Shown here piece after piece: positions 46,176-56,375 of a stretch of 64,000 nucleotides of DNA. How positions within the stretch are numbered: the stretch's first letter is position 1; every line of letters starts with the position of its first letter. The DNA comes from Synechococcus sp. NOUM97013 (GTDB taxonomy: Bacteria > Cyanobacteriota > Cyanobacteriia > PCC-6307 > Cyanobiaceae), in the NCBI RefSeq assembly GCF_014279815.1, contig NZ_CP047941.1, forward strand, positions 310,001-374,000, given 5' to 3'. The notes beneath the pieces are model-generated. The model saw nothing but the letters and a program-made list of their open reading frames with translations. It was not told the DNA's origin and searched no databases. The position numbers and the translations under genes were made by a program.

Positions 46176-47479
46176 CAGGACTGGCTGTCGCTTTCAGGGG
46201 GATCGCGGCGCAACAGGCCCCAGCAGGCGGTGTAGCCATGCAGATGAGTTGCCCCACCAAGAGGGCCAAGCTCGCCGTTGCAGAAGCTGCCGGTGACGGG
46301 AAGGTCGGGAAAGACGTCGCGGGCGATGCTGATGTCGCCGTCGGGGCCGCCGAACAGGCCGCTTCCTCGTCCCAGGCAGGCGAACAGTATGCCCATCAGG
46401 GGGGCGGAAGCTGGATCGCGTTCTCGGCTGTTGGCCAGCAGCTGTCTGGCTTCCTGCCTTGAGGCCTGGGCTTCACGCAGCTGGAACTGCACGTTCTGAC
46501 CCGCGCGCACCCGATCCGCCACCGCGACAGCCCCATTGCGGGGATCCACGCCGATCAGGTTGCGCACCAGGAATGCGCGCTCAGGCTGCTTGTTGGAACG
46601 TTCGCGGGATTGGAGCTCCGCGAGCGCAGCACCCGCGCTGAGCTCCTGCCGTTCCACGCCAAGAAACAGCGAATGCTGAACCAGTTCGCGGTCTTCGTCG
46701 CTCAGGTCGGCCAGCACCCGCTGCAGGCATGCCACGGGGCTGGCGCGGCGATCACCATCGCTCAGTTCAAGCAACACATTCCTCTGGGCTTGCTCGATGG
46801 CAAACACAGGGCCGATCGGGCGGCACCCCTGCGCCACCACCGGATCGAGACACCAGCTGCCGCCAAGGCTCAGACCCACTGCGCCACTCAGCACCTGATC
46901 GTCCAGGAGCAGCGAGCCGTGGTCGGCGTTATGGGGCACAGCGATGCCGCCGATCTTGGCGATGCCTGGATAGGCGTAATCCAAACCGCTCACCAGATCG
47001 TTGATGTTGTTGCAGCTGGGGTCCATCAGCAGCAGAAGGGAGCGGCTCTGCGACGGGTCAACGCCTACCCAGTCCTGCCAGTGCTGGGCGGCTCCGTCGA
47101 GATCCGGAAGCTCGGTGCTGTCGAGGCGGAAACTGGTCAGTTCAGCGCCAGGAAGATTGAGCAGGCTGACGCTGAGGGCCGCAGAGCGCTCCAGCTCATG
47201 GGCATCACCAGCGCTGGTCGTCCCCACCACGCCGCCGCCGAGGCATCCCACCCAGTGCTTGGCTCTCAGGCGTTTCTGCAAGAGCGGCAGCAGGCGGGTC
47301 AGATCACTGGCGAAATGGCTGGAGACGAATACCAGGGCCAGGTCCGCTTCGGCAGAGCCCAAGCAGCCAATCACCTCGCGCGTCGCCTCTTCCATCGACG
47401 ACTTGCTGGAGAGCGCATGGCGGCATCGCGCCTCTTGCCCGCGGCTCCTGAACCAGTCGAGGGGATTGAGCGGAACCAT
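46175..47479 (-). CDS. FIST-domain sensory protein
   Basis: A 434-residue soluble protein with FIST_N (about residues 40-230, [18 protein letters not shown] and [19 protein letters not shown]) and FIST_C (about 250-400, ending [20 protein letters not shown] and [20 protein letters not shown]). FIST domains are thought to bind small ligands, perhaps amino acids, and usually accompany signalling proteins; here it stands alone. It is the first gene of a four-gene overlapping set with trmB, the IctB-like gene and the BadF kinase. Confidence 0.88.
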   Translation of the reverse strand: MVPLNPLDWFRSRGQEARCRHALSSKSSMEEATREVIGCLGSAEADLALVFVSSHFASDLTRLLPLLQKRLRAKHWVGCLGGGVVGTTSAGDAHELERSAALSVSLLNLPGAELTSFRLDSTELPDLDGAAQHWQDWVGVDPSQSRSLLLLMDPSCNNINDLVSGLDYAYPGIAKIGGIAVPHNADHGSLLLDDQVLSGAVGLSLGGSWCLDPVVAQGCRPIGPVFAIEQAQRNVLLELSDGDRRASPVACLQRVLADLSDEDRELVQHSLFLGVERQELSAGAALAELQSRERSNKQPERAFLVRNLIGVDPRNGAVAVADRVRAGQNVQFQLREAQASRQEARQLLANSRERDPASAPLMGILFACLGRGSGLFGGPDGDISIARDVFPDLPVTGSFCNGELGPLGGATHLHGYTACWGLLRRDPPESDSQS

Positions 47480-47550
47480 GAACTGGACCCTACCAATCCT
47501 GTGGACTTGACGGATGACCGTGATAATGAGCCTTCCAATGACCCTGGCCG

Positions 47551-48162
47551 GTGCCCGACCTCACGACTCGCACCCTGGTGTGGCTGACTTATCGCTTGGG
47601 AGCTGCCGTCGCTCTCGGCTTGCCTTTGGTGCTGCTGATCTGGTCAGGCATGAAACGGGAACCGGCGTTGGTTCGCCTGCTGGGCATCTATTGGAAGGTG
47701 GCCAGCCTGCTGGCGATCAGTGTTCTTCTGCTGACGGATCAGAGGCCCATCGGTTATCTCACCGCTTTCCTCGCGCCCTTGCTGATGGCGGCCTCTCTCT
47801 GGTTCTGGGTGGATCTGAACGAGGAATTGGCTGATAGCCCTCCCGGTCGGGCGCTGCCCATGACCGTTCGGATCTGGCGCTGGGCACTCACCTTCTTTGC
47901 GCTGTTCGCGGCTGTGATGTCAGGTTCAGCTCTTGATTGCACGCGTCAGCTTGAGGCGCAGAGCTGCCGGATCTGGCTGGAAGCACCGCAGGGACTGCAC
48001 CGCGTTGTGGAACGCGTGTTTGATTTTGTCTTCGGCGGTGAGTGGACGATGGCTGTGGCCGCTTTCATCGGCTACGTGGCGTTGGTGGCCTACGCCGTGG
48101 GATTGCTGCAGTGGGCTTTGGTCCGCCTTCCTCGCCAGGGTCGGGTGGCAGGCGATTTCTGA
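47551..48162 (+). CDS. DUF3177 family membrane protein
   Basis: A 203-residue protein with about five helices, starting MPDLTTRTLVWLTYRLGAAV from a GTG at 47551. LLTDQRPIGYLTAFLAPLLM and the lumenal-type loop DCTRQLEAQSCRIWLEAPQG with two Cys are typical of DUF3177, found in cyanobacteria. Its function is unknown. It lies one base upstream of the next small gene and divergent from the FIST gene. Confidence 0.82.
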   Translation: MPDLTTRTLVWLTYRLGAAVALGLPLVLLIWSGMKREPALVRLLGIYWKVASLLAISVLLLTDQRPIGYLTAFLAPLLMAASLWFWVDLNEELADSPPGRALPMTVRIWRWALTFFALFAAVMSGSALDCTRQLEAQSCRIWLEAPQGLHRVVERVFDFVFGGEWTMAVAAFIGYVALVAYAVGLLQWALVRLPRQGRVAGDF

Positions 48163-48163
48163 G

Positions 48164-48457
48164 ATGGAGCCTTCGGTTTTGGTGCAGAAGCTGGAGGAAC
48201 GCACCCGGCTGAAGCCTGAGCGGGTGGTGCGTCTGCATGGCGTGGTTGGCGCCGAGCCCTTTGAGTTGCTGATTTTTCGTGGCTTCAGCAGCAGCACCAC
48301 CCATCCAACCGCCTTTGATCCGGATGCCACCGTGCTGCCGGACGGCACGCAGCTGCAGCGAGCCGAACTGCTCCAGGGTCCACTGAACCCAGACGCAGAG
48401 ATCGTCCTTGTTGGGCCGATCTCTCCAGATGAACTGCTGGCTCAGGCCATCTGGTGA
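48164..48457 (+). CDS. conserved hypothetical protein, 97 residues
   Basis: Begins [20 protein letters not shown] and continues [20 protein letters not shown], ending [12 protein letters not shown]. It is a small soluble alpha/beta protein of a type shared by cyanobacteria and plastids; I think a DUF7734-like family, but cannot confirm. It follows DUF3177 with a single base between, so is surely co-transcribed. Its end overlaps the convergent ileS gene by 16 bases. Confidence 0.7.
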   Translation: MEPSVLVQKLEERTRLKPERVVRLHGVVGAEPFELLIFRGFSSSTTHPTAFDPDATVLPDGTQLQRAELLQGPLNPDAEIVLVGPISPDELLAQAIW

Positions 48458-51366
48458 GTGCGGCGTTCCAGCACGCCCACACAGCGTCCGCAGATGTGGG
48501 GATGCTCCGGGTGCTGACCCACATCGCCTTCGTAGTGCCAGCATCGCTCGCACTTTTTGCCACGTGCACGGCTCACTTCGATCACGGCAAGTTCGTCCTC
48601 CTGGCTGGCCAGTAGTTCGGCCCAGGGCTCACCGCCAATCTGCAGCTGTGAGACCAGCAACCAGTCCCGCAGGCCATCCACTTCTGCATCACCCTTCTCG
48701 CACAGCCAAGTGAGTGCGGCCTGCAGCTCGGGATTGCGAGCTTCGAGGCGAACCGAGGCTTCCAGCGATGCGCCCAGCTCCTGACGGCCGCGGCAATCTT
48801 CCAGCACTTTGTTGACGGCGGCGCGCAGCTCTCTCAGTTGCTGAATCGGAGCGCTGAGCTCGGGATCGCGCCAGTCGGATGGAACCGTCGGCCAGCCGCG
48901 GTGGAAGACCGAGGTCTCCTCCACGGGGTATGGCAGGTTCTGCCAAATGTCTTCGGCCATGTGGCACAAGACAGGAGCGATCAGTCCGGCCAGGCGTTCG
49001 ATGATTAGGGCCATTACGGTCTGGCAGCTGCGCCGACGCCGGTCGGCGGGGGCACTCACGTAAAGCCTGTCCTTGGCGATGTCGAGGTAGAAGTTCGATA
49101 GATCGGTGACGCAGAAGTTCTGCAGCAACTGGAAGAAGCGGAAGAACTCGAAGCTTTCGAAGGCTTCCGTGATCTCATCCATCACTTCGGCTGTGCGCTG
49201 CAGCATCCAGCGGTCCAGTAACGGCAGTTCCGCCACAGGGATGGCGTCGGTTGCCGGATTGAAGTCGTGCAGGTTGCCCAGCAGGTAGCGGCTGGTGTTG
49301 CGCACCTTGCGGTAGACATCCGCCAGCTGGCGCAGGATCCCGGCCCCGATCGGCACATCGGCGGAGTAATCAACCGAACTCACCCAGAGCCGCAGCACAT
49401 CGGCGCCGTAGGGCGGTTCCTGCTTCTGGTTCTTGCCCCCCTCGATGATCACCATCGGGTCGACCACATTGCCGAGGGATTTGCTCATCTTGCGGCCCTT
49501 CTCATCCAAGGCGAAGCCATGGGTGAGCACCCGCTTGTAGGGGGCGTGGCCATTCACGGCAACTGAGGTGAGCAGTGAACTCTGAAACCAGCCGCGGTGC
49601 TGGTCGGACCCTTCCAGGTAGAGGTCGGCGGGATAGCTCAGGTTGTCGCGCTGGCTGGCGACGGCAGCCCAGCTGGAGCCGGAGTCGAACCACACATCCA
49701 TCGTGTCGGTGCCCTTTCGCCACTGGTCGGCTTGGTCGGCGTAGGCGGGCGGCAGCAGATCCGGTTCGTCTTTCTCCCACCAGACGTCGGCGCCGTGTTC
49801 GGCGATCAACGCTTGGATGTGATCCAGGGTGTCGGCGTTCAGCAGCACCTCGCCGTTGCTGCGGTGATAGAAGACGGGGATCGGCACCCCCCAGGTGCGC
49901 TGGCGGGAGATGCACCAGTCGCCCCGCTCCTTGACCATCGATTCGATCCGGTTCCGACCGGAGGCAGGGGTCCACTCCACTGCAGCGATCGCATCCAGGG
50001 CCTGTTGACGGAACCCTTCCACGGAGGCAAACCACTGTTCCGTGGCCCGGAAGATCGTGGGTTTCTTGGTGCGCCAGTCGTAGGGGTAGCGGTGGCCATA
50101 GGCCTCCTGCTTAAGCAGGGCTCCAGCGGACTCAAGCGCCTCGATGATTTTGGGGTTGGCATCTTTGAGCACATTCAGGCCCGCAAACGGCCCGGCTTCA
50201 TCGGTGAGGGTGCCGGCTTCGTCTACGGGGCAGAGCACTGGCAGCCCGTTCTTCTGGCCGGTGTGGAAGTCGTCGACGCCGTGACCCGGCGCGGTGTGCA
50301 CGAGGCCTGTGCCCGATTCAGTGGTGATGTAATCGCCGCCGATCACCACCGGACTGATGCGCTCCAGCAGCGGGTGGCGGTAGGTCAGCCCAGCGAGCAA
50401 GGCGCCTTTCACCGTGGCGCGTCGGCTCAGCGGTCGATCCAGGGTTCTGCTCAGGGTCTCGATCAGATCGGCAGCTACCAGCAGCAGGAGGCCTTCACCG
50501 TCGTCGGCCAGGGCGTAATCAAGCCGTTCATTCACCGACACCGCCAGGTTGGCCGGCAAGGTCCACGGTGTGGTGGTCCAGATCGCCACCTGAAGGGCCT
50601 TCCCCAGGGCTTTCTCCTCGGTGGGCAGATCCAGGCCCTCGGCCTTGAGGGCATCCCGCAGCGTGTCCGGCAGCTTCACGGCTGGGAAGGCGGCGTAGAC
50701 GCTGGGGCTCGTGTGGCCGTCGGGATATTCCAGTTCCGCTTCGGCCAAAGCGGTGCGTGAACTCGGGCTCCAGTGCACCGGTTTCAGGCCTCGGTAGATG
50801 TGCCCCTTGAGCACCATCTCGCCAAACACCCGGATCTGAGCCGATTCGTACTCCTTTTGCAGGGTCAGATAGGGCTTTTCCCAGTCCGCCCAGATGCCCC
50901 AGCGCTGGAAGCCTTTCATCTGGCCATCCACCTGTTTGCGGGCGTAGGCGGCAGCTTTTTTGCGCAGCTTGAACGGTGTCAGCGCCTTGCGCTGCTCCTG
51001 ATCCATCGACTGCAGCACCTTCAGCTCGATCGGCAGGCCGTGGCAGTCCCAGCCCGGCACATAGCGCACCCTCCGTCCTTTCAACACCTGAAATTTGTTG
51101 ATGACGTCCTTCAGCACCTTGTTGAGGGCGTGGCCCATGTGCAGAGCACCGTTGGCATAGGGCGGGCCGTCATGGAGGGTGAAGGTTGGACCGCTGTTGT
51201 TCAGGCCCAGCTCGCCGTCGATGCCCTGGTCTTTCCAGAAAGCCTGCAGTTCCGGCTCACGTTTTACGGCATTGGCGCGCATGCCAAAACCCGTCTGCAG
51301 CAGGTTGAGCGTGTCCTTGTAGGAGGGACGTCCCTCGGCGGTGGCGTCGCGCGTCTCCTTGCTCAC
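48442..51366 (-). CDS. ileS: isoleucyl-tRNA synthetase
   Basis: A 974-residue class I synthetase. Motifs are the HIGH-type [34 protein letters not shown], the editing domain from about residue 180 to 380, [20 protein letters not shown], the KMSKS site [14 protein letters not shown] and a C-terminal zinc finger [19 protein letters not shown] with CGRC. The most probable start is the GTG at 51366 ([19 protein letters not shown]), since 31 upstream codons do not fit the family. Ycf66 lies upstream on the same strand. Confidence 0.96.
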   Translation of the reverse strand: MSKETRDATAEGRPSYKDTLNLLQTGFGMRANAVKREPELQAFWKDQGIDGELGLNNSGPTFTLHDGPPYANGALHMGHALNKVLKDVINKFQVLKGRRVRYVPGWDCHGLPIELKVLQSMDQEQRKALTPFKLRKKAAAYARKQVDGQMKGFQRWGIWADWEKPYLTLQKEYESAQIRVFGEMVLKGHIYRGLKPVHWSPSSRTALAEAELEYPDGHTSPSVYAAFPAVKLPDTLRDALKAEGLDLPTEEKALGKALQVAIWTTTPWTLPANLAVSVNERLDYALADDGEGLLLLVAADLIETLSRTLDRPLSRRATVKGALLAGLTYRHPLLERISPVVIGGDYITTESGTGLVHTAPGHGVDDFHTGQKNGLPVLCPVDEAGTLTDEAGPFAGLNVLKDANPKIIEALESAGALLKQEAYGHRYPYDWRTKKPTIFRATEQWFASVEGFRQQALDAIAAVEWTPASGRNRIESMVKERGDWCISRQRTWGVPIPVFYHRSNGEVLLNADTLDHIQALIAEHGADVWWEKDEPDLLPPAYADQADQWRKGTDTMDVWFDSGSSWAAVASQRDNLSYPADLYLEGSDQHRGWFQSSLLTSVAVNGHAPYKRVLTHGFALDEKGRKMSKSLGNVVDPMVIIEGGKNQKQEPPYGADVLRLWVSSVDYSADVPIGAGILRQLADVYRKVRNTSRYLLGNLHDFNPATDAIPVAELPLLDRWMLQRTAEVMDEITEAFESFEFFRFFQLLQNFCVTDLSNFYLDIAKDRLYVSAPADRRRRSCQTVMALIIERLAGLIAPVLCHMAEDIWQNLPYPVEETSVFHRGWPTVPSDWRDPELSAPIQQLRELRAAVNKVLEDCRGRQELGASLEASVRLEARNPELQAALTWLCEKGDAEVDGLRDWLLVSQLQIGGEPWAELLASQEDELAVIEVSRARGKKCERCWHYEGDVGQHPEHPHICGRCVGVLERRTHQMA

Positions 51367-51388
51367 GTTGGGGCAGCTGCAGAGGAAA

Positions 51389-51925
51389 TTATCCGTCTTC
51401 GTTGGCCGGAGTGGTGACAACGTTTTTCTCTGTGCTCTCGCTCTCGCCACTGGCGTCATGGTCAGAGGCTTCCTGAGGCTGGGGTTCTTCAGGACGGACC
51501 CAGCGCTTGCCGCTGCGGCTGCTGCCTTCCGGTCTCTCGGCGGCGGGGACTGAAGAGCGCAGGCTGCCTACGGCCTGGCCGGTGTTGCTGATCAGAGTAT
51601 TGAAAGCGGTTCCGAGCTGCTGAACGCTGGTGGACCAGCGTTCTCGTGAACGCAGGCGTTGTCGTTCTTCCGGGCTAAGGCGCTGCCAGCGGGATTGGGC
51701 CACTTCCGCGGTGAGGCGACTGATCAGCAATCCCGCACAGACGACGGCGAGCATCGGGGCACCGCGCAGTCGATCGCTGCTGGTGACCAGCACAAGGCCG
51801 AGCAGTAGCACCACTCCGCCCCAGGCACCATCTCTAGGCCGACTGAGTTCCGTGGCCAGCAACGGCAGCAGCAGCACTGCCAGACCCAGCAGCAGGCAGA
51901 CGTCTCCAGCAAGGGTGGCCAGCAT
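51389..51925 (-). CDS. Ycf66 family protein
   Basis: A 178-residue protein with three N-terminal helices ([36 protein letters not shown] and [20 protein letters not shown]) and a long polar, charged C-terminal tail. This is the layout of Ycf66, a protein of cyanobacteria and some plastids with no known role. The start may be the ATG at 51925 or a GTG two codons earlier. It is 22 bases upstream of ileS. Confidence 0.75.
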   Translation of the reverse strand: MLATLAGDVCLLLGLAVLLLPLLATELSRPRDGAWGGVVLLLGLVLVTSSDRLRGAPMLAVVCAGLLISRLTAEVAQSRWQRLSPEERQRLRSRERWSTSVQQLGTAFNTLISNTGQAVGSLRSSVPAAERPEGSSRSGKRWVRPEEPQPQEASDHDASGESESTEKNVVTTPANEDG

Positions 51926-51979
51926 CAGCACGCAGGGATGTCTGGGGTCATTCTGGGTCGCTGCCTAAAATTGTCGCCT

Positions 51980-52061
51980 GCCCATCTGGCGGAATTGGTA
52001 GACGCGCTGGTTTTAGGTACCAGTGGCTTCGGTCGTGGGGGTTCAAGTCCCCCGGTGGGCA
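51980..52061 (+). tRNA. tRNA-Leu (anticodon TAG)
   Basis: An 82-base class II tRNA: acceptor GCCCATC with GGTGGGC, D arm GGCGGAATTGGTAGACGC, anticodon stem CTGGT/ACCAG around TTTAGGT with anticodon TAG, a variable arm GTGGCTTCGGTCGT and T arm with GTTCAAGTC. CCA is not encoded. crtR begins 54 bases downstream. Confidence 0.96.
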
Positions 52062-52115
52062 TCCATTTCCCTAATTTGGTGTTGATTTCTGTCAACAGAC
52101 AACGCGCTTCGCTGA

Positions 52116-53144
52116 ATGACTCAGGCTTTCGCACAACCTGCAATGCCGTCCGCTGAGGGGCGTCTGCGTTCGGTGCCGAAGCGGTTCGTCGATCCTCCAG
52201 CGGCGTGGAATCCCACTGTTGGTCTGTTTTTGGGGGGCTATGCCCTTGCTGCATTGACGATCTGGGGCTGGTTTGTCGCCGATTGGCCGTTGCTGGTGCT
52301 GCTCTGCACAGGGTTCCTCGCGCTGCACCTTGAAGGCACCGTTGTGCATGACGCCTGCCACAAGTCGGCCCATCCCGTTCCCTGGGTCAACCAGGCCATG
52401 GGCCATGGTTCCGCTCTTCTGCTGGGTTTTAGTTTCCCGGTGTTCACGCGGGTGCACTTAGAGCACCACGCCCATGTGAACGATCCGAAGAATGACCCGG
52501 ATCACATCGTCAGTACCTTCGGCCCTCTCTGGCTGATCGCTCCTCGATTTTTCTATCACGAGGTTTTCTTTTTTCAGCGCAAGCTCTGGAAGCGCTGGGA
52601 ACTGATGCAGTGGGGACTGGAGCGCGCCGTGTTCTTCACGATCATCGCGGCTGCAGTGAGCTTCGATTTCCTTTCTTTCATCTTCAATTGCTGGTTCGCA
52701 CCAGCGCTGATGGTGGGTGTCACCCTTGGCTTGTTTTTCGACTATCTGCCTCACCGCCCCTTCACGTCCCGCAATCGCTGGACGAATGCACGCATCTATC
52801 CCGGCAGGATGATGAACTGGCTGATCATGGGTCAGAACTATCACCTGGTGCATCACCTCTGGCCATCGGTGCCCTGGTTTGAATACAAACCCGCCTACGA
52901 AGCAACCAAGCCTCTTCTGGATGCCAAGGGCTCACCGCAACGGTTGGGGATCTTCGAAACGCGTGCTGACAGCGCCAATTTCCTCTACGACATCCTTGTG
53001 GGCGTGCGTAGCCACAAGCTCCGCAGCGGCAAGATGCGTCGCGCCGCACGCTTCATCCCTGGACGCTCCCTGCAGCGCGGCTGGCTGAGTTTCGTCGACC
53101 GCATCGCGATCAAAACCCAGCCACGTCGGCCCCATCAGCGCTGA
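52116..53144 (+). CDS. crtR: beta-carotene hydroxylase
   Basis: A 342-residue di-iron membrane hydroxylase that makes zeaxanthin from beta-carotene. The histidine boxes are GTVVHDACHKSAHP, VHLEHHAHVNDP and GQNYHLVHHLWPSVPW, matching the CrtR type of cyanobacteria rather than CrtZ. Four hydrophobic helices surround them. Zeaxanthin is a major photoprotective pigment of marine Synechococcus. The ATG at 52116 follows tRNA-Leu; the gene ends one base before the stop of gatC on the other strand. Confidence 0.95.
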   Translation: MTQAFAQPAMPSAEGRLRSVPKRFVDPPAAWNPTVGLFLGGYALAALTIWGWFVADWPLLVLLCTGFLALHLEGTVVHDACHKSAHPVPWVNQAMGHGSALLLGFSFPVFTRVHLEHHAHVNDPKNDPDHIVSTFGPLWLIAPRFFYHEVFFFQRKLWKRWELMQWGLERAVFFTIIAAAVSFDFLSFIFNCWFAPALMVGVTLGLFFDYLPHRPFTSRNRWTNARIYPGRMMNWLIMGQNYHLVHHLWPSVPWFEYKPAYEATKPLLDAKGSPQRLGIFETRADSANFLYDILVGVRSHKLRSGKMRRAARFIPGRSLQRGWLSFVDRIAIKTQPRRPHQR

Positions 53145-53438
53145 TCACTCAGCAAGGATCTTCGGTACGCGGAAGAAATCACCTTCCCGCAAGGGGGCTT
53201 GATTCAGTAGTTCTTCTCTAACTTCGGTTGCGACCACTGTGTCTTCACGGGTCACATTCACCACTTCCACAGCGCGCGTAGTGGGTGGCACCCCATCCGT
53301 GTCGACACCCTGCAGCTGATCGACATAGTCGAGGATGCGCTCGAGCTGACCGGTGTAGGTCGTGATCTTGTCTTCGGGCAGATCCAGACGTGCCAGATGG
53401 GCCACCTTGCGGACGTCGTCGGCCGTGATCTTGCTCAT
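53145..53438 (-). CDS. gatC: Asp-tRNA(Asn)/Glu-tRNA(Gln) amidotransferase subunit C
   Basis: A 97-residue Gat[21 protein letters not shown] at the start, [20 protein letters not shown] in the middle and a C-terminal segment [19 protein letters not shown]. It stabilises GatA and GatB in the enzyme that makes Gln-tRNA by transamidation. gatA and gatB are not here. Its start overlaps the stop of the creatininase gene (ATGA), so the two are coupled. Confidence 0.95.
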   Translation of the reverse strand: MSKITADDVRKVAHLARLDLPEDKITTYTGQLERILDYVDQLQGVDTDGVPPTTRAVEVVNVTREDTVVATEVREELLNQAPLREGDFFRVPKILAE

Positions 53439-54223
53439 GCGGCGTTGAGAAATGTGCTCAGATCCTCGCGCAGCGCCTCCGCTGCCGTGTGAAGCAGCTC
53501 TTCACCGTGTTCTGGTTTGGCAAGAAAGGGATCTGACCCCATGCGTCCGTCGGGGTAACGACGGCGGAAATCGGCTGGTCCATGAATCGAGCCGCACGGG
53601 GCTGCCTCTGGCAGGGCGCGCTGTTTGCTGATGAGGCTGTCGTGCAGATGAAGGGTGACGGCGATTTCGCTGGGTGTGGCGTGCTGGCCTTCGCGATTGC
53701 CGTAGAGATCACGGGCCCGCCGCATCACAGGGCCGGCCATGAACCAGTTGGCGAGCCTGCAGCGCAGACGGGGCGCCACCTCAAGGCCGCGGCTGGCCGC
53801 TGTGCCGTAGGCCTGTGCGAACGCGGCCTTGGCGGTGGCGATATTGCCACCATGACCATTCACCACCAGGATCCGCTCGAATCCGTGAGTGGCCAAGGAC
53901 AGCACCAGGTCATGCAGCACGGCCAGCAGTGTGGCGGGCTGCAGGCTCATCGTTCCGGAAAAGCCGAGATGATGCTCGGCCATGCCAAAGGCCTGCACGG
54001 GGGTCACCAGAACGCCGCTCCTGCGGCCCAGTTCCAGGGCGACGGCTTCGGCCGTGAGGGCATCGGTGCCGATGGCACCGGTCGGACCATGCTGCTCGGT
54101 GGATCCCAGCGGGATGATCACGCCCTTGCACGTTTCCAAGTAGCGATCCACGTCCGGCCAGCTCTGCAAAGCAAGGCGGATGGCATCCGTGCTGGCGACA
54201 GGGCCTGGTAGCGAAGTGGTCAT
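53435..54223 (-). CDS. creatininase family amidohydrolase
   Basis: A 262-residue protein of the creatininase/MftE family of metal-dependent amidohydrolases. The metal-site motifs [21 protein letters not shown] near residue 38 and [17 protein letters not shown] near residue 120 are both intact, as is the segment [15 protein letters not shown]. The physiological substrate in cyanobacteria is unknown. The ATG at 54223 is preferred to a GTG two codons before. The stop overlaps gatC. Confidence 0.87.
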   Translation of the reverse strand: MTTSLPGPVASTDAIRLALQSWPDVDRYLETCKGVIIPLGSTEQHGPTGAIGTDALTAEAVALELGRRSGVLVTPVQAFGMAEHHLGFSGTMSLQPATLLAVLHDLVLSLATHGFERILVVNGHGGNIATAKAAFAQAYGTAASRGLEVAPRLRCRLANWFMAGPVMRRARDLYGNREGQHATPSEIAVTLHLHDSLISKQRALPEAAPCGSIHGPADFRRRYPDGRMGSDPFLAKPEHGEELLHTAAEALREDLSTFLNAA

Positions 54224-54255
54224 GTCCACATCCGAGCGGATCCTGATGATGGCGC

Positions 54256-54399
54256 TCAGTGGGCTGTGCCGTTGCCGTCGTACTTGTCGGTGTTGTAGTA
54301 GCCGCCGCGGGTGCCGAAGAATGCTGTGGCCAGCACGAACAGGCCGCTGCCGAAGAGCAGCACGGTGCCCAGGTTGAATCCAGAGAGTGCGGCGTCCAT
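54256..54399 (-). CDS. tiny one-helix protein, possibly an NDH-1 small subunit (NdhP-like)
   Basis: A 47-residue protein, MDAALSGFNLGTVLLFGSGL at the start, FVLATAFFGTRGGYYNTDKY next and DGNGTAH at the end. One transmembrane helix is followed by a polar tail RGGYYNTDKYDGNG. The layout resembles small thylakoid subunits such as NdhP, but I rely on resemblance only. It lies 19 bases downstream of the YhhQ-type gene and 32 bases upstream of the creatininase gene, all on the same strand. A real gene is likely; the name is not secure. Confidence 0.55.
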   Translation of the reverse strand: MDAALSGFNLGTVLLFGSGLFVLATAFFGTRGGYYNTDKYDGNGTAH

Positions 54400-54418
54400 G
54401 GCGTTGCCTCGTGTCTTA

Positions 54419-55195
54419 TCAGCCTGGCAGGGACGAGCCCGTTGTCATCGCCTGCATGAGCGGATCGTCATCGCCGCCGATTTCACTGCCGGTGCTGGGG
54501 ATGTTCAGCCATTGGCGTAAGGCCCGGGTGATCCAGATGAAGGGCAGGGTGTCGGCCAGGGCCGCGACCGCTTTGAACAAATAGCCGCTGGCAATGAAAG
54601 CAAGCAGCTGCGGCGCCACTGGCTCGTCGGGCCTCACAGGAAGTACGCCTGCGGCGTAGTGACTGATCAGCACAACGGCACTGGTGTCCACCAGTTGACT
54701 GACGAGGGTCGAGCCGTTGTTGCGCAGCCACAGCGCCTGTCCATGGCTGAATTGCTTCCAAAAATGGAACATGCGCACATCGACAAACTGCGCGGTGAGA
54801 TAAGCCGCCATGGACGCGAATACAGCTCCAAATGCCAGCCGCTGGATCTCAAAAAAAGTGTCGTCTGGAGCTCCTGCCAAGCCCGGAAGCAGGCCCCCAA
54901 GCCAGAGAATCAGCACCACCCAGCCATTGAGCAGCAGGCCCACCCACACCACCTGTCCGGCGCGCTCTTCGCCCCAGATCTCGCTGATCAGATCCGTGCA
55001 GAGGAATGTGATCGGGTAAGGGAGCGCTCCGACCGCCACCACAATCGGCCATGAGCCGATCTGCCCCAGGGCCAGAAATCGGGTCAGCCCAAGGATGTTG
55101 AGCATGGCCAACGTCCCTAGGAACAGTCCTGCCAGCACCAGAAAGGTCAGATCACGCCTGGCTTGTAAGGCCTTGGCTTGCTGAGCATCGAGCAT
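54419..55195 (-). CDS. YhhQ family queuosine-precursor transporter
   Basis: A 258-residue protein with six or seven helices matching the VUT/YhhQ family: LNILGLTRFLALGQIGSWPI, PYPITFLCTDLISEIWGEE and AYLTAQFVDVRMFHFWKQF, then GSTLVSQLVDTSAVVLISHY near residue 165. YhhQ members take up preQ0 or preQ1 or similar bases. With tgt at 3998 this suggests some form of queuosine salvage. It is first of a run with the one-helix gene, creatininase and gatC. Confidence 0.85.
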   Translation of the reverse strand: MLDAQQAKALQARRDLTFLVLAGLFLGTLAMLNILGLTRFLALGQIGSWPIVVAVGALPYPITFLCTDLISEIWGEERAGQVVWVGLLLNGWVVLILWLGGLLPGLAGAPDDTFFEIQRLAFGAVFASMAAYLTAQFVDVRMFHFWKQFSHGQALWLRNNGSTLVSQLVDTSAVVLISHYAAGVLPVRPDEPVAPQLLAFIASGYLFKAVAALADTLPFIWITRALRQWLNIPSTGSEIGGDDDPLMQAMTTGSSLPG

Positions 55196-55238
55196 CAGTG
55201 GGGGCAGAACGGTTGGCCGTGGCCGATCAAACGTTGTT

Positions 55239-56375
55239 TTAAGACAGATCCACGACGAAGCTCAGTGGTTCAACCGAACCATCACCATCGGGATAGTTGG
55301 CGAAGCCCACCACTTGATCGGCATAGATCGAATTGGCAGTGCTGAACACGCTTTCAATGTCGGTTCCGCTTTTCATGATGTCGAGGGTGTTCCACTCCGC
55401 TGCTTCCTTGAAGGCACCGCTGCGATCGCGTTCAATGGTTGCCACTGAGGCGATTGCCAGTTCTTCGTCACCGTTCAGATCTACCGATGTCGCAGGGAGG
55501 TGATAGGCCCCATCGTCGTCGCGATAAATTCCTTCGAAGTGAGTGATTAGATCGGCACCATCTTGTTCGTTGTTGTAAGAAAAAGTTTGATAATTAAAAA
55601 ATCGTCCTGTAATTGAGTCGTAGTCAATTAAGTAGCCATCACCAATTGCGAGTTTGTCATCTTTTGAGTCGAGGACTGAGCCGCTTCCTCCGGCAATTGT
55701 GTAAAACCGTTTGTTGTTCTGCCAGATGCCATAGGCGGTATGCGTGACCAGAGGATTGCGATCTCCTGGGAAGCGAATGAATGATTGTTGTCCGCTTTGA
55801 AGGTCGACGAGAAAAGCTGTGGATTTCAAGCTGAAATATCCTGTTCTTCCGTCGCGATCCGCCTCGTCGGCATTGCCAACGGCCAAGCCACCGTCCACGG
55901 AGTGGACAAAGGTGTAGGTCGCGCGTTGCCTGGACTTGGTGATGCCTTGGATGGCGTTCCATCCACGGATGGTGGAGCCGTCCGATCGTCCGGCATACGT
56001 GAACCCCACAACCGCCGGATCGAAGGGGTTCGGGCTGCCCTCGGTGTCTCTGGTGAAAGCGCCCACGTAATTGACCCGGTCAACCCCCGGAAGGCGATCA
56101 GGCCCGTACACGCTGGTGCCAGCAGCTTCGAATCGCTCAGGGATGGAAACGATGGACCATCGCCCTGATCCGCTTACGCCGTTGGATTGCGCCGCGTCCA
56201 AGGGGCCTTGATAGGCCAGGCCGACGGGATTGGGGCCCGACGAGTTATTCGCGCCGACCAGCAAATAGCTGTTGTCTGTCTCGCCGCCTTTGATTCCCTG
56301 TAAGTAAGTGACGACCTCAGGCGAAGACCCTGGGTTGTACTGAAAGGGCGAGATGGTTGATTCAGGCTTGGTCAT
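55239..56375 (-). CDS. unrecognised protein with internal beta-rich repeats
   Basis: A 378-residue protein without a signal peptide or membrane helix, starting MTKPESTISPFQYNPG. At least four segments of about 55-65 residues share a pattern of the form T-x(2)-S/G-[IVY]-x(5,8)-[VI]-[GA] plus a later hydrophobic-VDL-like strand: 155-196 (TFVHSVDGGLAVGNAD), 211-257 (THTAYGIWQNNKRFYTIAGG), 278-317 (THFEGIYRDDDGAYHL) and 345-377 (STANSIYADQVVGFAN). This suggests a beta-propeller or a similar repeat fold. Around 55560-55700 the sequence is clearly AT-richer than its neighbours, hinting at transfer. The 180 bases upstream are also AT-rich. I do not know its function. Confidence 0.7.
   Translation of the reverse strand: MTKPESTISPFQYNPGSSPEVVTYLQGIKGGETDNSYLLVGANNSSGPNPVGLAYQGPLDAAQSNGVSGSGRWSIVSIPERFEAAGTSVYGPDRLPGVDRVNYVGAFTRDTEGSPNPFDPAVVGFTYAGRSDGSTIRGWNAIQGITKSRQRATYTFVHSVDGGLAVGNADEADRDGRTGYFSLKSTAFLVDLQSGQQSFIRFPGDRNPLVTHTAYGIWQNNKRFYTIAGGSGSVLDSKDDKLAIGDGYLIDYDSITGRFFNYQTFSYNNEQDGADLITHFEGIYRDDDGAYHLPATSVDLNGDEELAIASVATIERDRSGAFKEAAEWNTLDIMKSGTDIESVFSTANSIYADQVVGFANYPDGDGSVEPLSFVVDLS

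Noticed and set aside
49597-50760. Plus-strand frame of 387 codons opposite ileS
   Set aside because: Shadow of ileS, which carries all synthetase motifs in frame.
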